64,000 nucleotides of DNA, from NCBI GenBank assembly GCA_903918315.1, contig CAIXEA010000155.1, forward strand, positions 1-64,000, in the 5' to 3' direction. This document shows, piece after piece, positions 63,649 to 64,000 of the stretch. Below the pieces are notes generated by a model. The model was not told the DNA's origin, did no database searches, and saw nothing but the letters and a program-made list of their open reading frames with translations. Origin of the DNA: an uncultured Acetobacteraceae bacterium (lineage in GTDB: Bacteria > Pseudomonadota > Alphaproteobacteria > Acetobacterales > Acetobacteraceae). The first letter of the stretch is position 1. Each line of letters begins with the position of its first letter. A program made the translations under genes and the position numbers.

Positions 63649-64000
63649 GCGGACTCTCCTGTTCGGTTGGGCATCAGTTTGCCGGTAAGCCCAGGTGGCA
63701 GCAAGCCGAGCATGCGGGTCAGGAACCCCATCCACCAGGGGAATACCAGCCGGATCCGTCCCGCCGCGAGGCCGCGCAGAATCACGCCCGCCGCCCGATC
63801 CGCGTCCATCAGCCCGGGCATGGGGAAGTCATTGCGCGCGGTCAAAGCGGTGCGGATATAGCCGGGACAGACGCTGGTCAGCTGGATGCCCCGGGCCCGC
63901 GCCCCGCGTGCGCTTGCCACCGTCCAGGCATCCGCCGCCGCCTTGGACGCGCTATAAGCCGCTGAATCCGGGATCGCCATGAAGGCGGCGACGGAGGCGA
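63645..64000 (-). CDS. SDR family protein, C-terminal part (cut by the window edge)
   Basis: The frame runs off the right end. The visible part has the catalytic AYSASKAAADAW (YxxxK) and VCPGYIRTALTARNDFPMPG, then a membrane-leaning C-terminus (VFPWWMGFLTRMLGLLPPG). It belongs to the classical SDRs related to acyl-reductase/DltE-like proteins. It is coupled to the MBL hydrolase by an ATGA overlap. Confidence 0.85.
   Translation of the reverse strand, partial: ASVAAFMAIPDSAAYSASKAAADAWTVASARGARARGIQLTSVCPGYIRTALTARNDFPMPGLMDADRAAGVILRGLAAGRIRLVFPWWMGFLTRMLGLLPPGLTGKLMPNRTGESA

Overview
The window looks like chromosomal DNA from a GC-rich alphaproteobacterium, most likely of the Rhodospirillales/Acetobacteraceae type (inference). 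The grounds are a glnB-glnA and glnK-amtB nitrogen block, short-form Psd next to PssA, an FnrL-type regulator, a complete phn C-P lyase operon with phnF, an F420-type LLM oxidoreductase, and many periplasmic binding proteins with twin-arginine-like signal peptides. No phage, CRISPR array, rRNA or intact transposase was found. Three tRNA genes (His, Asn, Leu) are present.

Layout. 1-400: no gene; short direct and inverted repeats and a terminator. 401-6737: a minus-strand nitrogen region with a small secreted protein, an outer-membrane porin, glnK-amtB, glnA and glnB. Sigma-54-like promoters precede glnK and glnB, and terminators follow the secreted protein, the porin, amtB and glnA. 7098-11755: an aminotransferase, tRNA-His, mobA overlapping aspartate dehydrogenase, a small membrane protein, and psd-pssA for phosphatidylethanolamine synthesis. 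11845-25186: an amino-acid ABC binding protein and permease without an ATPase, an M20 amidohydrolase with an NAD(P)-binding protein, a LivK-type binding protein with a VOC protein, a double-length CaiB/BaiF CoA transferase, pirin, a family-5 binding protein, a DHA2 exporter, and a 6-phosphogluconate dehydrogenase-gluconokinase pair. 25210-30458: a binding protein with an extra N-terminal region, an SDR, a tandem PPC/DUF296 protein and gamma-glutamyltransferase.

30533-39329: phosphonate catabolism. phnG-H-I-J-K-L-M-DUF1045 runs on the minus strand with overlapping or nearly touching genes. phnN converges on its end, and phnF plus a second, divergent PhnM-like gene run the other way. No phosphonate transporter is in the window. 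39377-45250: tRNA-Asn, tRNA-Leu, then an isolated tssL-tssM pair (type VI secretion membrane complex) with a divergent, signal-less peptidoglycan-binding/glucosaminidase protein that could be its effector or a wall-remodelling partner. 45276-48725: an FnrL-type regulator with a perfect FNR box shared with an uncharacterised ORF, an unusual Nramp-like transporter and a secreted TPR protein. 48756-55363: an orphan family-5 binding protein, then an ABC-2 exporter module (ATPase, permease, GldG-like, DUF4340) coupled to a Nudix gene. 55605-64000: argG, another orphan binding protein, an LLM oxidoreductase, a methyltransferase, a DUF1223 protein, a 49-residue membrane protein, an Fsr-like exporter, an MBL-fold hydrolase and the C-terminal part of an SDR cut by the window edge.

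The signals most worth following are a ~90-bp element present twice (13426-13516 and 59495-59584), each time between convergent genes; the tssLM/glucosaminidase group; the two distinct PhnM proteins; the tandem PPC protein coupled to ggt; and the variant metal-site motifs of the Nramp-like transporter.
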